64,000 nucleotides of DNA from Saprospiraceae bacterium (GCA_016712145.1 JADJRO010000001.1:1488001-1552000); one strand, 5' to 3'; positions 1-10,014 are shown, counted from the first letter of the stretch. Notes: generated by a model not told the origin, from the sequence alone. Numbers and translations: made by a program.

Positions 1-63
1 CTTGTTAAAGTTTTTAAACTTAAAAATGAATCGCTCTGTAAATTTGAAAATTGGAATTAAAAA

Positions 64-1686
64 TTAATACATTTTATTTCGCTGCTCCAGGACTGCTTCA
101 TTTGCCAGGTACTCATCAAAATTCATCAGTTTATCAATACAGCCATTGGGTGTGATTTCAATAATCCGGTTACACACAGTTTGTAAAAAAGTATGATCGT
201 GAGAATTGATCAACACAATGCCATTAAATGCTACCATGTTTTCATTGAATGCCTGGATGCTTTCCAAATCCAGGTGATTGGTGGGTTCATCCAATAACAA
301 GACATTGGGATTTTGCAACATCATCATGCTGAGCATAGAACGCACTTTCTCACCACCACTCAAAACTTTGCATTTCTTCATGACTTCATCGCCACTAAAA
401 AGCATTCTACCGAGATAGCCTCTTAAAAACACTTCATCTACATCGGTATAACTTGCGGGAACATACTGACGCAACCAATCCATCAAGTTCAATTCGTTTT
501 GAAAATGCTCACTGATATCCAATGGAAGATATGCCTTGGATATCGTGGTGCCCCAACTGTAGCTTCCTTCCGGAGCTTCCTTGGTGCCTGACAATACATC
601 AAAAAAGTGATGGATGGCATTTTGGTTCTTGCTGATAATAGCTACCTTATCACCCTTGTTTAACACAAAAGAAATATCCTTGTAATATACCTGCCCATCT
701 ACCACGGCGCCAAGATGTTGTACATTCAGAATTTGATCTCCAACTTCCCGTTCCGGTTTGAAAACAATGCCCGGATATTTTCTGGACGAAGGATGAATCT
801 GTTCGATGTTTAATTTTTCTAATGCTTTCTTCCGGGACGTTGCCTGTTTACTTTTTGATGCATTAGCAGAAAATCGGGCAATAAAATCCATCAACTCCTT
901 TCTGCGATCTTCGACTTTTTTATTCTTATCTGATAGTTGTCTCGCAGCCAATTGGCTGGACTCGTACCAGAAACTGTAATTCCCAGTATACACCGCAATT
1001 TTTTGACGGTCCACATCTGCAACGTGCGTACAAACTGCATCTAAAAAGTGACGATCGTGACTTACAACCACCACAATGTTTTCATAATCTGCTAAAAAGT
1101 TTTCCAGCCATTTGATGGTATCAACGTCCAATCCATTGGTAGGCTCATCCAACAACAAAATATCAGGATTCCCAAATAAAGCTTGCGCCAATAACACACG
1201 CACTTTCAGATTAGACGCCACTTCACTCATTGAGTTGGAATGCATTGTTTCCGGAACTCCCAACGAACTCAATAACGTTGCAGCTTCACTTTCTGCTTCA
1301 TAACCTCCGATTTCACCAAACTCTTCTTCCAGATGAGCTGCCTTGTTTCCATCTTCTTCACTAAAATCTGGTTTTGCATACAATGCTTCCCGCTCCAAAA
1401 TCAAATTCCATAATTTTTTATGGCCCATGAATACCGTATTCAATACAGAATGATTATCAAACTCAAACTGGTTTTGTTTGAGTACTGCTAATCGCTCTCC
1501 AGGAGAAATATCTACGCTTCCTTTATTGGGAAATAATTCTCCGCTGAGAATTTTAAGAAAGGTACTTTTACCTGCTCCGTTGGCTCCAATAATGCCATAA
1601 CAATTGCCTTTGGTAAAACTGATACTGACTTCATCAAATAAAATTCGTTTTCCATAAGCCAGGCTGACATTCGTAGTGCTGATCAT
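64..1686 (-). CDS. ABC-F family ATPase, YbiT-like
   Basis: This 540-residue soluble protein carries two ABC ATPase domains with no membrane segment, the layout of ABC-F proteins that act on the ribosome. Domain 1 has Walker A GANGAGKST (residues 34-42) and Walker B ILLLDEPTNGLD (176-187). Its signature is the degenerate MSEVASNLK (153-161), as I recall for E. coli YbiT, which suggests that subgroup. Domain 2 keeps LSGGEK and LLLDEPTNHLD, but its Walker A position reads ISKNQNAIHH, so the P-loop lysine is missing. Known ABC-F roles are translation-factor-like action at the E site or antibiotic protection; this one looks like the housekeeping kind. It lies 99 bases downstream of the small membrane protein gene on the same strand. 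The family assignment is firm; the cellular role is inferred. Confidence 0.93.
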   Translation of the reverse strand: MISTTNVSLAYGKRILFDEVSISFTKGNCYGIIGANGAGKSTFLKILSGELFPNKGSVDISPGERLAVLKQNQFEFDNHSVLNTVFMGHKKLWNLILEREALYAKPDFSEEDGNKAAHLEEEFGEIGGYEAESEAATLLSSLGVPETMHSNSMSEVASNLKVRVLLAQALFGNPDILLLDEPTNGLDVDTIKWLENFLADYENIVVVVSHDRHFLDAVCTHVADVDRQKIAVYTGNYSFWYESSQLAARQLSDKNKKVEDRRKELMDFIARFSANASKSKQATSRKKALEKLNIEQIHPSSRKYPGIVFKPEREVGDQILNVQHLGAVVDGQVYYKDISFVLNKGDKVAIISKNQNAIHHFFDVLSGTKEAPEGSYSWGTTISKAYLPLDISEHFQNELNLMDWLRQYVPASYTDVDEVFLRGYLGRMLFSGDEVMKKCKVLSGGEKVRSMLSMMMLQNPNVLLLDEPTNHLDLESIQAFNENMVAFNGIVLINSHDHTFLQTVCNRIIEITPNGCIDKLMNFDEYLANEAVLEQRNKMY

Positions 1687-1785
1687 TTTGCTGAAATATT
1701 TGTTTTTTCTAAAAAAATAAAATGGATTAAAAAATAATTTACACTAACAATTGAATTTCTTTTTTTACTGCAGAAAGTGCCTTAT

Positions 1786-2256
1786 CTAAGATCGGTGTTG
1801 TTTTTGATGTAAATGGGTGATTAAAACATCTTTAGAGGTATTTAAATCTGTTGATATTAATTCATGACCTGTCCGATCAATTTCATTTAAAATTTCTTCT
1901 TTGGTCCATACCACTATTTCCCAAAGTTTTTCACTGACGTATAATTGTTGCACCAAATTGTGTTCAAACTCTTGTTGAATCCCCATAGAAAGCAATTCAC
2001 AATATTCCGCTGGCTTTGATCCGGAAATTGGAAATCGAAGTACCAGGTTTGTGATTTTTAATCGCTCAAGAAATAGGGTAATGCGTTCATAAGCCTGCAA
2101 TTTTAATGGCAAGCTGGTCTTATACCGCTCTTTATTTTGAAGAGTGTATAGTTTGATGCGCTCCTGCTCAAAATACTGTTTAAGTAAGAAATAGACCGTC
2201 AGAAAAACTACGGTTGATGGGAGGGTGTACTTCAAAACTTCAAAAAAATCATTCAT
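1786..2256 (-). CDS. Small single-pass membrane protein, DUF7935-like
   Basis: I translate 156 residues from the internal ATG at 2256 (MNDFFEVLKY). A longer frame begins at 2286, but a -7-like element (2274-2281) lies inside those extra codons, so the shorter start is preferred. Residues about 10-27 form one hydrophobic segment (LPSTVVFLTVYFLL), followed by a charged, helical cytoplasmic part. The protein resembles uncharacterised small membrane proteins conserved in Bacteroidota (recalled as DUF7935, not verified). It is divergent from the Fe-S carrier gene at 2363 and codirectional with the ABC-F gene. No catalytic motif is visible and I assign no function. Confidence 0.72.
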   Translation of the reverse strand: MNDFFEVLKYTLPSTVVFLTVYFLLKQYFEQERIKLYTLQNKERYKTSLPLKLQAYERITLFLERLKITNLVLRFPISGSKPAEYCELLSMGIQQEFEHNLVQQLYVSEKLWEIVVWTKEEILNEIDRTGHELISTDLNTSKDVLITHLHQKQHRS

Positions 2257-2273
2257 TCCTATCAAATTGGCTG

Positions 2274-2281
2274 CAAATTTA
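2274..2281 (-). promoter_or_regulatory. Possible -7 element for the small membrane protein gene
   Basis: Read on the minus strand this is TAAATTTG, matching the Bacteroidota -7 consensus TAnnTTTG, 18 bases upstream of the ATG at 2256. I see no clear TTTG -33 element at the expected distance, so confidence is modest. It supports the shorter start codon. Confidence 0.4.
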
Positions 2282-2309
2282 ATCAATTACAAGAGCTGGC
2301 TTTAATCCG

Positions 2310-2338
2310 TTTGTAAAGAACCAAAAGCCTTAACTTTG
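2310..2338 (+). promoter_or_regulatory. Bacteroidota-type promoter for the Fe-S carrier gene
   Basis: TTTG at 2310-2313 is followed after 17 bases by TAACTTTG at 2331-2338, the -33/-7 arrangement of the Bacteroidota primary sigma factor. Transcription would start near 2345, giving a short leader before the ATG at 2363. It overlaps the longer frame that begins at 2336, so that longer start is unlikely. Confidence 0.6.
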
Positions 2339-2362
2339 TGTTTAAATATTAAATACCTGTTT

Positions 2363-2712
2363 ATGCAGACTGAAACCATCCTTGAAGCGCCCTTATCCAT
2401 ATCAGATGCCGCTATCAAACAATTGGAGCGCATCAAAAATGAGCAACAAATACCTGATAGTCATGGACTTAGAGTAGGTGTAAAAGGCGGAGGCTGTTCC
2501 GGCTTTAGCTATGTTATGGGATTTGACTTGGCTCAGGAAAAGATCAAATTTTTGAAATAGGTGGTTTCAAAGTTTTAATGGATAAGGCACATTCTCTTTA
2601 TTTGGTCGGAATGCAAATTGACTGGGTAGAAGGTCTTAATAACCGTGGATTTACATTTGTTAACCCAAATGCAAAAGATACCTGTGGCTGTGGGCAATCC
2701 TTTTCAGCCTAA
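2363..2712 (+). CDS. A-type Fe-S carrier (HesB/IscA family), frameshifted
   Basis: This gene encodes a small iron-sulfur carrier/scaffold of the IscA/ErpA/SufA type, split by one missing base. The first part contains SGFSYVMGF and ends at a stop near 2560. Adding one A to the A4 run at 2538-2541 restores GFDLAQEKDQIFEIGG and continues to the C-terminal DTCGCGQSFSA, giving 116 residues, the normal family length. The three cluster-binding cysteines (one in KGGGCSG, two in CGCG) are then all present. The start MQTETILE follows a good promoter. A second A-type carrier lies at 32423-32749, so loss might be tolerated. I judge a sequence error in a homopolymer more likely than a true pseudogene, because the restored frame is perfectly conserved. 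Confidence 0.88.
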
Positions 2713-2728
2713 GCCGACTCAAACCCAA

Positions 2729-3154
2729 ATGAAAGATTTATTTGATTTATTAGCACGGGCGATGATCGCAACGATCTCCCTTTTTGAAGCTTTTACTTCC
2801 GTATGGTTTATGCATCGTACCAAAGAAACCATGTTGGAATATGGACTTACCTGGAATCCTGACTTGCTGATCTACAGCACTGCCCTGGCCTTAGCGGTTG
2901 GAGGCATTTTCCTGTTGATTGGATACCGTCCTGCTTTAGCGGTTACATTATTACTACTCTATTGGGTCCCGGTTACCTTTATTGTGTACTCATTTTGGGA
3001 TGATCCTCGTCACATACGCAATGTACAAGCGATCCACTTTATGAAAAATATTGCATTTATTGGTGGAATGATCCACGTATTAGTTTATGGCACTGGTAAA
3101 TACAGCGTGCGTCGCTTTTTTGGCGTAACCAAATTACCAAAAGAGAAATGGTGA
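2729..3154 (+). CDS. DoxX-like small membrane protein
   Basis: From the ATG at 2729 (MKDLFDLLARAM) the product has 141 residues with about four hydrophobic segments (around 10-28, 48-66, 72-92 and 108-125), the size and layout of the DoxX/DoxD family. Starting at 2645 would run through the end of the Fe-S carrier gene in another frame, so the inner start is chosen; it lies 16 bases after that gene's stop. The C-terminus is basic. DoxX proteins are membrane proteins of poorly defined redox-related roles. The gene overlaps the next one by seven bases, suggesting a transcription unit. Confidence 0.75.
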   Translation: MKDLFDLLARAMIATISLFEAFTSVWFMHRTKETMLEYGLTWNPDLLIYSTALALAVGGIFLLIGYRPALAVTLLLLYWVPVTFIVYSFWDDPRHIRNVQAIHFMKNIAFIGGMIHVLVYGTGKYSVRRFFGVTKLPKEKW

Positions 3155-4788
3155 TTCGTTTTTATTTCAGAGCTATTCAACAGCTTCCAAAAGCTTGGTT
3201 CCGATGTTTAGTTTTTATTTTGGTTATTGTTGCGACGCACTCCGCATCTGCCCAATCGTTGGGTAGTTTCCGTTTCGATACTGTAAAAATTCCGGATTGG
3301 CCTGCGATCCATTCGTTTGCTTATGCGGTTATGCCTCCCCATGTATTAATAATTGGAGGACGAAAAGATGGTATCCACGATAAAAAAACCGGATTTGAAA
3401 TTACTTCCAACAATTCATCCATGTATTTATGGAATACCCAAACCAATCAAATCATTGAACAAAATTTAGATGGACTTCCGATTGAATTGTTTGATTTTCT
3501 TTCTGCTTCTAATGCTGAATTTGTGCAAGACAGTTCTTACCTCTACCTGATGGGAGGATATGCGCAATCAGTGCTGGGTGAATTCAAAACCTATTCTGTA
3601 TTTGCACGATTTGATTTAAAAAATATCATATCAAGCATTCTCACAAAACAAGATATCAGCAATTCAATTAAATATGTGGTTGATGATACCTTCGCAATCG
3701 CCGGGGGTCAGCTTCGCATCCTGGATTCTATATTTTATTTAGTTGGGGGTCACTATTTTTCTGGAAAGTACAACGACGATGCGAGTAAAACAGTGCAACG
3801 TTATACCGATGCCTATCGAATGTTTAGCCTCCAAAATACACCCGACACTTTTTACATCAATACGCTTGCAGAAATTCGTAATGACTTTAATTTTCATCGC
3901 CGGGATTTTAATTTAAATCCCATCATCGATGAACAAGGGAATAAAAAATTGATGGTCTTCTCAGGGGTATTCCAATACAACATCAATCGACCTTTTTTAA
4001 ATACGGCTCTTATTGATCGCACAACTTATGAGGAACGTTTTGATTTTGATCATAAACTGGCATCTTACACGTGTTCGAGAATAGGTCTCTACGATTCCAT
4101 TAACAATGAATTTCATCAGGTTTTTTTTGGAGGAATGGCTGAATACTATAGAGACTCTTTAAACCAAATCGTGCAAGATCCGCTCGTTCCCTTTGTAAAA
4201 TCTGTCAGTTGTCTTACACGCAAACACAACGGGCACTTTGAAGAATCCTTGTTGAAAGAAGAATTGCCCGGTTATTTTGGAACCAATTCTGAAATACTTT
4301 TAAGTCCGGATCTGCCATTGTTTTTTCAGGATATTGTTGATTTAAATAAACTTCCAAATGATTCAGTTTTCATCGGAACCCTTTTTGGCGGCATTTACAA
4401 TCCAACCAACGAACGAAATCCCTGGGAAAAAGATCAGGCAAAACATACTATCAGCAATCCGTACTTAATAAAAATTAATTACATACCAGCTAGCCCGAAT
4501 CATATTGGCAACTTTTATACACCAAAGAAAGATTTTTCATTTCAGGTGAATTCAAATTCTGCTACTGAAAAAATAAAAATTTATTTTAAAACCAAGACTG
4601 CTATTAAAAAGGCTTCTATTTGGATTCAGGATGCTCATGGACGAAGCTGTTATTTTAAAAATTTAACTTCTATTGAAAATCAACAAATCGAACTGGATTT
4701 TAAAAATCAAATGCCTGCAACGTATTTTATACGAATTCTGGCAAATGATTCTTTATTGTACGGAAATTCATTCCAGGTTTATAAATAA
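3148..4788 (+). CDS. Secreted kelch-like protein with T9SS type A sorting domain
   Basis: The 546-residue product has a basic N-terminus, a hydrophobic core (CLVFILVIVATHS) and a likely signal-peptidase site after ASAQ near residue 36. The body has kelch-like strands such as HVLIIGGRKDG, LYLMGGYAQS and FYLVGGHYF, suggesting a beta-propeller. The last about 75 residues (from TEKIKIYF to SFQVYK) look like a T9SS C-terminal sorting domain of the Por_Secre_tail kind, with a central ASIWIQDAHGR strand. I infer export by T9SS to the cell surface or medium. The ligand is unknown and no enzyme motif is seen. The reading frame overlaps the DoxX-like gene by seven bases. Confidence 0.75.
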   Translation: MVIRFYFRAIQQLPKAWFRCLVFILVIVATHSASAQSLGSFRFDTVKIPDWPAIHSFAYAVMPPHVLIIGGRKDGIHDKKTGFEITSNNSSMYLWNTQTNQIIEQNLDGLPIELFDFLSASNAEFVQDSSYLYLMGGYAQSVLGEFKTYSVFARFDLKNIISSILTKQDISNSIKYVVDDTFAIAGGQLRILDSIFYLVGGHYFSGKYNDDASKTVQRYTDAYRMFSLQNTPDTFYINTLAEIRNDFNFHRRDFNLNPIIDEQGNKKLMVFSGVFQYNINRPFLNTALIDRTTYEERFDFDHKLASYTCSRIGLYDSINNEFHQVFFGGMAEYYRDSLNQIVQDPLVPFVKSVSCLTRKHNGHFEESLLKEELPGYFGTNSEILLSPDLPLFFQDIVDLNKLPNDSVFIGTLFGGIYNPTNERNPWEKDQAKHTISNPYLIKINYIPASPNHIGNFYTPKKDFSFQVNSNSATEKIKIYFKTKTAIKKASIWIQDAHGRSCYFKNLTSIENQQIELDFKNQMPATYFIRILANDSLLYGNSFQVYK

Positions 4789-5154
4789 TTAATTGGCTTC
4801 GGTTGGCCAAAATACATTTCGCAGGGAGTTGCCTGTCCAGGCTCCTAATAAAGCGGTTACACCGTAAATAAAACCTGTCAAAACCACCAGAATCGATGGT
4901 GCTACTCCTTGAAAAACACCTGAAATCATTTGTACCAGCGAATTGCTCCCATTCAACATTGCATAGATGCAATATGCCAAGCATACAACATAATAAATAA
5001 TAAAATGCGAAACGATTTTAATTCCTGGTGAAATTTCGAACACCATACTGCAGCCCATTGCTAAAATAAAAACGGCAAACCAAAATGGAATAAACAAAGA
5101 AGCTATCGCCATTAAAATTGTTAAAATTAAAAATCTGGTTTTATTTTGATTCAT
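4789..5154 (-). CDS. Small integral membrane protein
   Basis: The 121-residue product is hydrophobic with about four likely transmembrane segments (roughly 8-24, 25-41, 50-67 and 85-105). I recognise no family. It starts inside the last codons of the penicillin acylase gene (overlap 14 bases), so the two are probably cotranscribed. It ends one base after the stop of the convergent kelch-like gene, leaving no room for a terminator between them. It may be a membrane companion of the acylase, but that is inference from position only. Confidence 0.6.
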   Translation of the reverse strand: MNQNKTRFLILTILMAIASLFIPFWFAVFILAMGCSMVFEISPGIKIVSHFIIYYVVCLAYCIYAMLNGSNSLVQMISGVFQGVAPSILVVLTGFIYGVTALLGAWTGNSLRNVFWPTEAN

Positions 5155-7560
5155 TGCATTTAAATTGAATTAATTTATAACCGGAATTTAAATCCGGGAT
5201 GGTATCTAAAAATTTAAGTTCGTAATAGTTTCCGGCTGACCAAGTATCAATCATTTCCATATAATGTGGACTGCCAGGATTCCCGGATTGTCCTCCCGGA
5301 TAAATTCCATAAGCATTCATTTTTGTTTTTCCCAGTTCAACGATCATGCGCCAGGAAGGACCAAAGGTTTTAGCATGTGCATTGATGATGTCTGCAGCTC
5401 CGGAAGTTCTTACAGAAACTCCAAAAGATGGAATCTTTGCCAGATGTGAAATGCTTGCATCTTTATATGCGGCCCAATCTTTTACTTTTAGTTGATTGTT
5501 TGCATAATAGATTAAACTATCAAAAGCAAATTGCACGATTTCTTGTGCAGTTTCAATGGCAGGCGTTCTAACTAAATCAAAATAGCTACTCTTGGGTTTT
5601 AAACGCAAACAATTGATGGTGGATTCATCGGATGGAATCGCAACATATTTTTTAGTACTGTCGAGCAAGAGTTCATCCCAAACCATTTTATGAAAACAAG
5701 TAAACCAAACATCAAAATACACCGGCTCAATAGCTGTAGAATCGTAATTGTAATTCCAGTTTTTTAATTTGGTATAAATCGCTTGAGCATTTGCTGTCAA
5801 TGTTGAAGAATCGATTTGCATTAACATGGCTGGTAATGCCGTTTCTGCCCGCAAACTGTAACTGTTGTATTGCAAGGCTTTCATATCCTCAACGCTCCAG
5901 CGATCCTTTTTTTCCAACAAACGATTTATTAAAGTTCCACGATAATCTCTAAAATCACCATTGTTGTAGTAATTTGGAAATGACAAATCCGTTGAGCGCT
6001 GATTTGCTGACGAAATAAATCCTCTGGAAGGATTCAATACTTTAGGTATTTCATCCATTTCAAGAAATCCTTGCCATGCATTTTTACTTTCTGATCCATC
6101 CAACACAAAACGTCCTTGCTGATTTTTTTTAATGGGCATCCTGCCTTGCACAGATATTGCAACATCGCCATTGGTTGATGCAAATGCAAAATTTTGAGCT
6201 GGATACGGAAATTGAGTAATTGCTGCCCGATAATCTGTATAATTTGTTCCCTTATTCAAATCAAAAAACGTATTCATCTCAAATTTATCAGATGGATCCT
6301 GAATGATCCAATGCATGGCTAAATCCTGTTTTTTTGATCCGGCATCTGTATAAACTACTGGACCCCATTTCGTCAATAAGACGGAATCAATAACATCTGG
6401 TTTTCCTTTTACTTTAATGACTTCAATGCGCGTTTCTGTTTGTATCCATTGACCATCTAATTCATACGCAGTTTTTGCTGCATCTTTCCATTTAATTTTA
6501 TACCAATCCATCACATCCCAACCAGCATTGGTGACTCCCCAGCAAATATTTTTATTAAAACCAATGATGACTCCCGGTATCCCAGGAAATGTTACTCCAT
6601 ATACATTCATATCCGGTGTTTGAATTTGTTGTTCAAACCAAATGGAAGGCAAAGTCAATGATAAATGGGGATCATTGCAGAGAATTGGATTTCCGGTACT
6701 TGATTTAGTGGGACCCACTGCCCAATTATTACTTCCCAATCCAGCGTTTCCTTTTTCAGATTGCCAGTCAAAATTTTCAAATAAGCCAAAACTCGCGCTT
6801 GAATCTTTTTAATGGATTGAATGTAATCCCAGCTAGTTCCTTTTGGAATAACCGGATCTGTAAGTGAATCCATTTCCTCAAATAGAAAATTAAAATCTGC
6901 TCCAAAATAATTGCGGGCATTGGTCAATTCTATATCCATATCGCGTCCACACAAAACCTCCGACATGCTTTTATGAAATAAAGAAGATCTGTATGGACTC
7001 CAGTGTTCTGGTTTGTAATTCATTAATTTAAACTCAATGGGTAAATCTGCCTCGGATAATGTATTTAAATATGCATTAAATCCATCGGAATATGCCTGCA
7101 CCATTTCAAAGGCTTCCGGACAACACCGCCAGGCTTCAACGCTCTTTAGCGCAGATTCTTTCAAGCCTTTTCGCCGTTTGTTTTTATCAAAATCAAGTGC
7201 TTTGGGACCAATGAGTTCTGAGATCCTTCCTTCTGCCGCGCGACTGGCAAAATCCATTTGCCACAAGCGCATCATACCATGCACATAACCTTGTATATAA
7301 TAAGCATCCTTTGCAGATCGGGCGAAAATATGCGGGACCCATCGCTCATCAAAAACTACTTGCGAACTATCAGCCAATCCATGAATTGTCTTTGGAAATA
7401 CAGCATCCGGATGCAAGACATTTTTCCAAAAACCAGTAGCAGGACTGAAAAATTTGCCAAGAGGTGGTAAACTCGAATCCCCAATTACTAAGGAACGATT
7501 TAATAAGATATACCAGGCAATCGAACAGAAAACTGGTATCAGTATTTTAAAAAATTTCAT
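5141..7560 (-). CDS. Penicillin acylase family (Ntn hydrolase), frameshifted
   Basis: Two overlapping minus-strand frames form one protein. Adding one base to the T5 run at 6806-6810 joins WDYIQSIKK to DSSASFGLFENFDWQ and then GLGSNNWAVGPTKSSTG, giving about 806 residues. The Ser of GSNNWAV (near residue 277) is the expected N-terminal nucleophile of the beta chain after autocleavage, and NDPHLSLTLPSIWFE follows as in penicillin G acylase/aculeacin acylase relatives. An N-terminal hydrophobic segment (FFKILIPVFCSIAWYILL) is a signal or anchor, implying periplasmic action on acyl-amide substrates. The ATG at 7560 (MKFFKIL) is chosen because the longer start overlaps yaaA. The substrate is unknown. 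The break is most likely a homopolymer error. Confidence 0.88.
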
Positions 7561-7568
7561 ATAAAATT

Positions 7569-8333
7569 TTATCGGATAAAAAACCATTCTGTCGAACTGG
7601 ATAATTCCGGATCGAAGGCATAGTTTTCAAAATTAAATAATTTAAGTGCTTCCGGCTTTGTCAGTTTATTTAAAATCAAATAGCGTACCATAAGCCCTCT
7701 GGCTCTTTTTGCAGTATAACTTACAAAGCGCAAGGTTTCATTCTTGTATTCTCTGAAATGAATGTGAATTACCGGCTGTTCAATTTTATTTAAATTTAAA
7801 ACATCAAAATATTCCTGAGATGCTAAATTGATTAGGGCCTGGCTGTTGGTTTTATTTAAATCTTCTTGCAACAACGCTGTTACAGAATCACCCCAAAAAC
7901 CGTATAAATTTTTTTTGCGATTTATTTTTAAGGGAATGCCCATTTCTAAACGATAGGCTTGCATTAAATCCAATGGTCTTAACAAACCATATAGGCCAGA
8001 TAAAATTCGAACGTGATTTGCTGCAAATTGAATCTGCTTTTTATCCAAAGTATATGCGTCTAAACCTCGATATACATCGCCTGCAAATGCAAACATGGCT
8101 GGTCTCGAATTAGCAGGTATAAACGCTGGTGAGAAATTTTGATAGCGTTGAAAATTTTCAAGAGCTAATTTTTCACTAATATCCATTAGCTTCATCAATG
8201 CTTTAACGGATTTCTTTCGCAGTGCAGCTATTAAATCCATGGAACGATCCACCATCCGAGGCAAGTCATCGGATTGAATAGGAATGGGTGATTTATAATT
8301 CAGATCCTTGGAAGGGGATACAATTGCAAGCAT
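7569..8333 (-). CDS. yaaA: Peroxide stress protein YaaA family
   Basis: The 254-residue product matches YaaA (DUF328): it begins MLAIVSPSKDLNY, contains RILSGLYGLLRPLDLMQAYRLEMG and ends with a conserved FENYAFDPELSS. In E. coli YaaA limits intracellular free iron during peroxide stress, and the fold binds DNA. I chose the ATG at 8333 rather than 8360 because the family starts at this point and a TAnnTTTG-like element lies just upstream. The penicillin acylase gene starts eight bases downstream. The family assignment is firm; the role here is inferred by homology. Confidence 0.9.
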   Translation of the reverse strand: MLAIVSPSKDLNYKSPIPIQSDDLPRMVDRSMDLIAALRKKSVKALMKLMDISEKLALENFQRYQNFSPAFIPANSRPAMFAFAGDVYRGLDAYTLDKKQIQFAANHVRILSGLYGLLRPLDLMQAYRLEMGIPLKINRKKNLYGFWGDSVTALLQEDLNKTNSQALINLASQEYFDVLNLNKIEQPVIHIHFREYKNETLRFVSYTAKRARGLMVRYLILNKLTKPEALKLFNFENYAFDPELSSSTEWFFIR

Positions 8334-8357
8334 ACCAGTAATTCTGGTACATAGATA

Positions 8358-8365
8358 CAAAATTA
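8358..8365 (-). promoter_or_regulatory. Possible -7 element for yaaA
   Basis: On the minus strand this reads TAATTTTG, a match to TAnnTTTG, 24 bases upstream of the yaaA ATG at 8333. No clean TTTG -33 element is visible. The downstream acylase gene would be read from the same transcript. Confidence 0.4.
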
Positions 8366-8439
8366 TTGGATGCTTCTAATCCAATCCGGTTTTTAGAACA
8401 TCAACTTATTAAAAAAATTTGACCCAACTCATTAGTAAA

Positions 8440-10014
8440 CTAATCCTCATAAGAATACGATCGAATCGCTCCAAACTTAAATCCAAACGTAATGGTAAAT
8501 GCTTGATAAAACGATTCCTGATTGACTAAGGGTGTCGGCGCATCAATGGTACCGTTGCCATCAAAATCTGAGTTACCCGTGCTGTAAGGTGCATAGGATT
8601 GATTAAAATTAGTACGACGGAATGAGAAATCCAGATAGCTCCGATTGCCACGATAGCCTACTCCTAAACTATATCCCGGATTGTATTCATCGACATTTTT
8701 ATAAGCTTGTTGAATCAATTCATAACCTGCCCTGAAGCGGTATTTGCTTAAAGCCAGTTCACCTCCAAAACGGTATTGAATGCTTGGCTTGTATTGCTTT
8801 TTAATATCTGAATTTAATTGTTTTTCATATTCGTAATCAGAAGGATTGTCACTATCAGAGGTAAGATTGTATTTTGCAGTTGAAGGATCTACAAAATCAA
8901 TATCGGCAGATAAGAAACCGTAAGTTCCAATGGCTGCAATGCTCAAAACCCATTGCATGGGCGTACGCAATCGATAATTAAATTCCCCATCCGGTGAATA
9001 CGCAGTAAGACTAGTATCTCTCCTGCCATTGTAATAGGTATAGCTTAATTCCGTATTGAATTTATCTTTTAAACTCAAGACACCAGGTGATTGCCAGGCA
9101 ACTCCAAATCGCAATGCCTGAATCGGTTTATAAATTAGGCCCAATCTGGCATTAACACCTGAAATTTCTGTTTCCAATTTATCCTTGAATTCAAGATCGA
9201 TGAATGGAAGAAATTCATCCCGGGTTGATTCGTATTCTTTATACGTATTGTTGCGTTTAAAATTTCCAGTTGGAATATTAATTACGGCACCCAGTGCTAA
9301 TTTTTCTTTGTAGTTTCCACCAAATCCGATTGAAAAATCATACATGCTTCCTCGGGTTTTCAATAATTGTTCTTTAGGGATTGCCGTTCCTGCATAGGCT
9401 AATAAATCGGTTGTATAAACAGTCTGATTTGGATTTCCAACCGGATCAAACAAGGCACCGGTTTCGTATGCAAGCCCTGCTTCAAAATCATCCAGATCAT
9501 TCGGATCCAAACCGATCAATCCACTTTGAGTTGGGTCTAATGACAATTCTAAAAAACGATCTGTTATTGAGCCCGGACTCTTTCCTTTGAAATAGGTGTT
9601 TTGATTAAAATCCGCCACTTTAGCAATCTGCAATGAAAAACTTAAATTTTTCCAATTACTGCCTATTGGTTCATTAGTGATTACTAAACCCAATCCATTA
9701 AAATTAAATGTAGTCTTACCTTCATCATAACGATCATTTCCTGTGCCCTTAAGTATTGAATTGTTTTGGAAATAGGCAGGGCCCATTGAAATATAAAAAT
9801 CTGATTTTCTAAATAAGCCTAATCCTGCAGGATTGATTCCGATAGCTCCAAAATCACCCCCCAAAGCGCCCATAGCGCCTCCAATTCCGTTTAATCGTGC
9901 AGTTGCTACCGAACGGGTTAAACTGTATTGTAGTGCTTCTGAAGCAGTTTGTGCGAAAAGAAGTTCACTCCAAATGAACAGCAATAACAAGGTGCCAATT
10001 TTAAATTTAGCCAT
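8440..10014 (-). CDS. Outer membrane beta-barrel protein, FadL/OmpP1-like
   Basis: The 524-residue product has a signal peptide (cleavage probably after LLFAQ near residue 22) and then SVATARLNGIGGAMGALGGDFGAIGINPAGLGLFRKSDF, of which the GGD..A...NPAGL pattern marks the FadL/TodX/OmpP1 family of hydrophobic-compound channels. Many alternating beta strands follow, ending in YQAFTITFGFKFG, a typical barrel terminus. In Bacteroidota such proteins are often annotated as hemin receptors or PorV-like proteins; I cannot tell which substrate is used. It lies 57 bases downstream of the Tyr-rich protein gene, probably in the same unit. Confidence 0.85.
   Translation of the reverse strand: MAKFKIGTLLLLFIWSELLFAQTASEALQYSLTRSVATARLNGIGGAMGALGGDFGAIGINPAGLGLFRKSDFYISMGPAYFQNNSILKGTGNDRYDEGKTTFNFNGLGLVITNEPIGSNWKNLSFSLQIAKVADFNQNTYFKGKSPGSITDRFLELSLDPTQSGLIGLDPNDLDDFEAGLAYETGALFDPVGNPNQTVYTTDLLAYAGTAIPKEQLLKTRGSMYDFSIGFGGNYKEKLALGAVINIPTGNFKRNNTYKEYESTRDEFLPFIDLEFKDKLETEISGVNARLGLIYKPIQALRFGVAWQSPGVLSLKDKFNTELSYTYYNGRRDTSLTAYSPDGEFNYRLRTPMQWVLSIAAIGTYGFLSADIDFVDPSTAKYNLTSDSDNPSDYEYEKQLNSDIKKQYKPSIQYRFGGELALSKYRFRAGYELIQQAYKNVDEYNPGYSLGVGYRGNRSYLDFSFRRTNFNQSYAPYSTGNSDFDGNGTIDAPTPLVNQESFYQAFTITFGFKFGAIRSYSYED

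Noticed and set aside
1..63. Possible terminator at the left edge (AAGTTT-TT-AAACTT)
   Set aside because: The stem is short and A/T only, without a clear U run in the right direction; support is too weak to list.
153..161. Degenerate first ABC signature in the ABC-F protein taken as damage
   Set aside because: The same MSEVA-type sequence is, as I recall, normal in YbiT, so it is a subfamily trait.
7037..7470. Plus-strand frames opposite the penicillin acylase gene
   Set aside because: They lie wholly antisense to a conserved coding region and have no recognisable domains.
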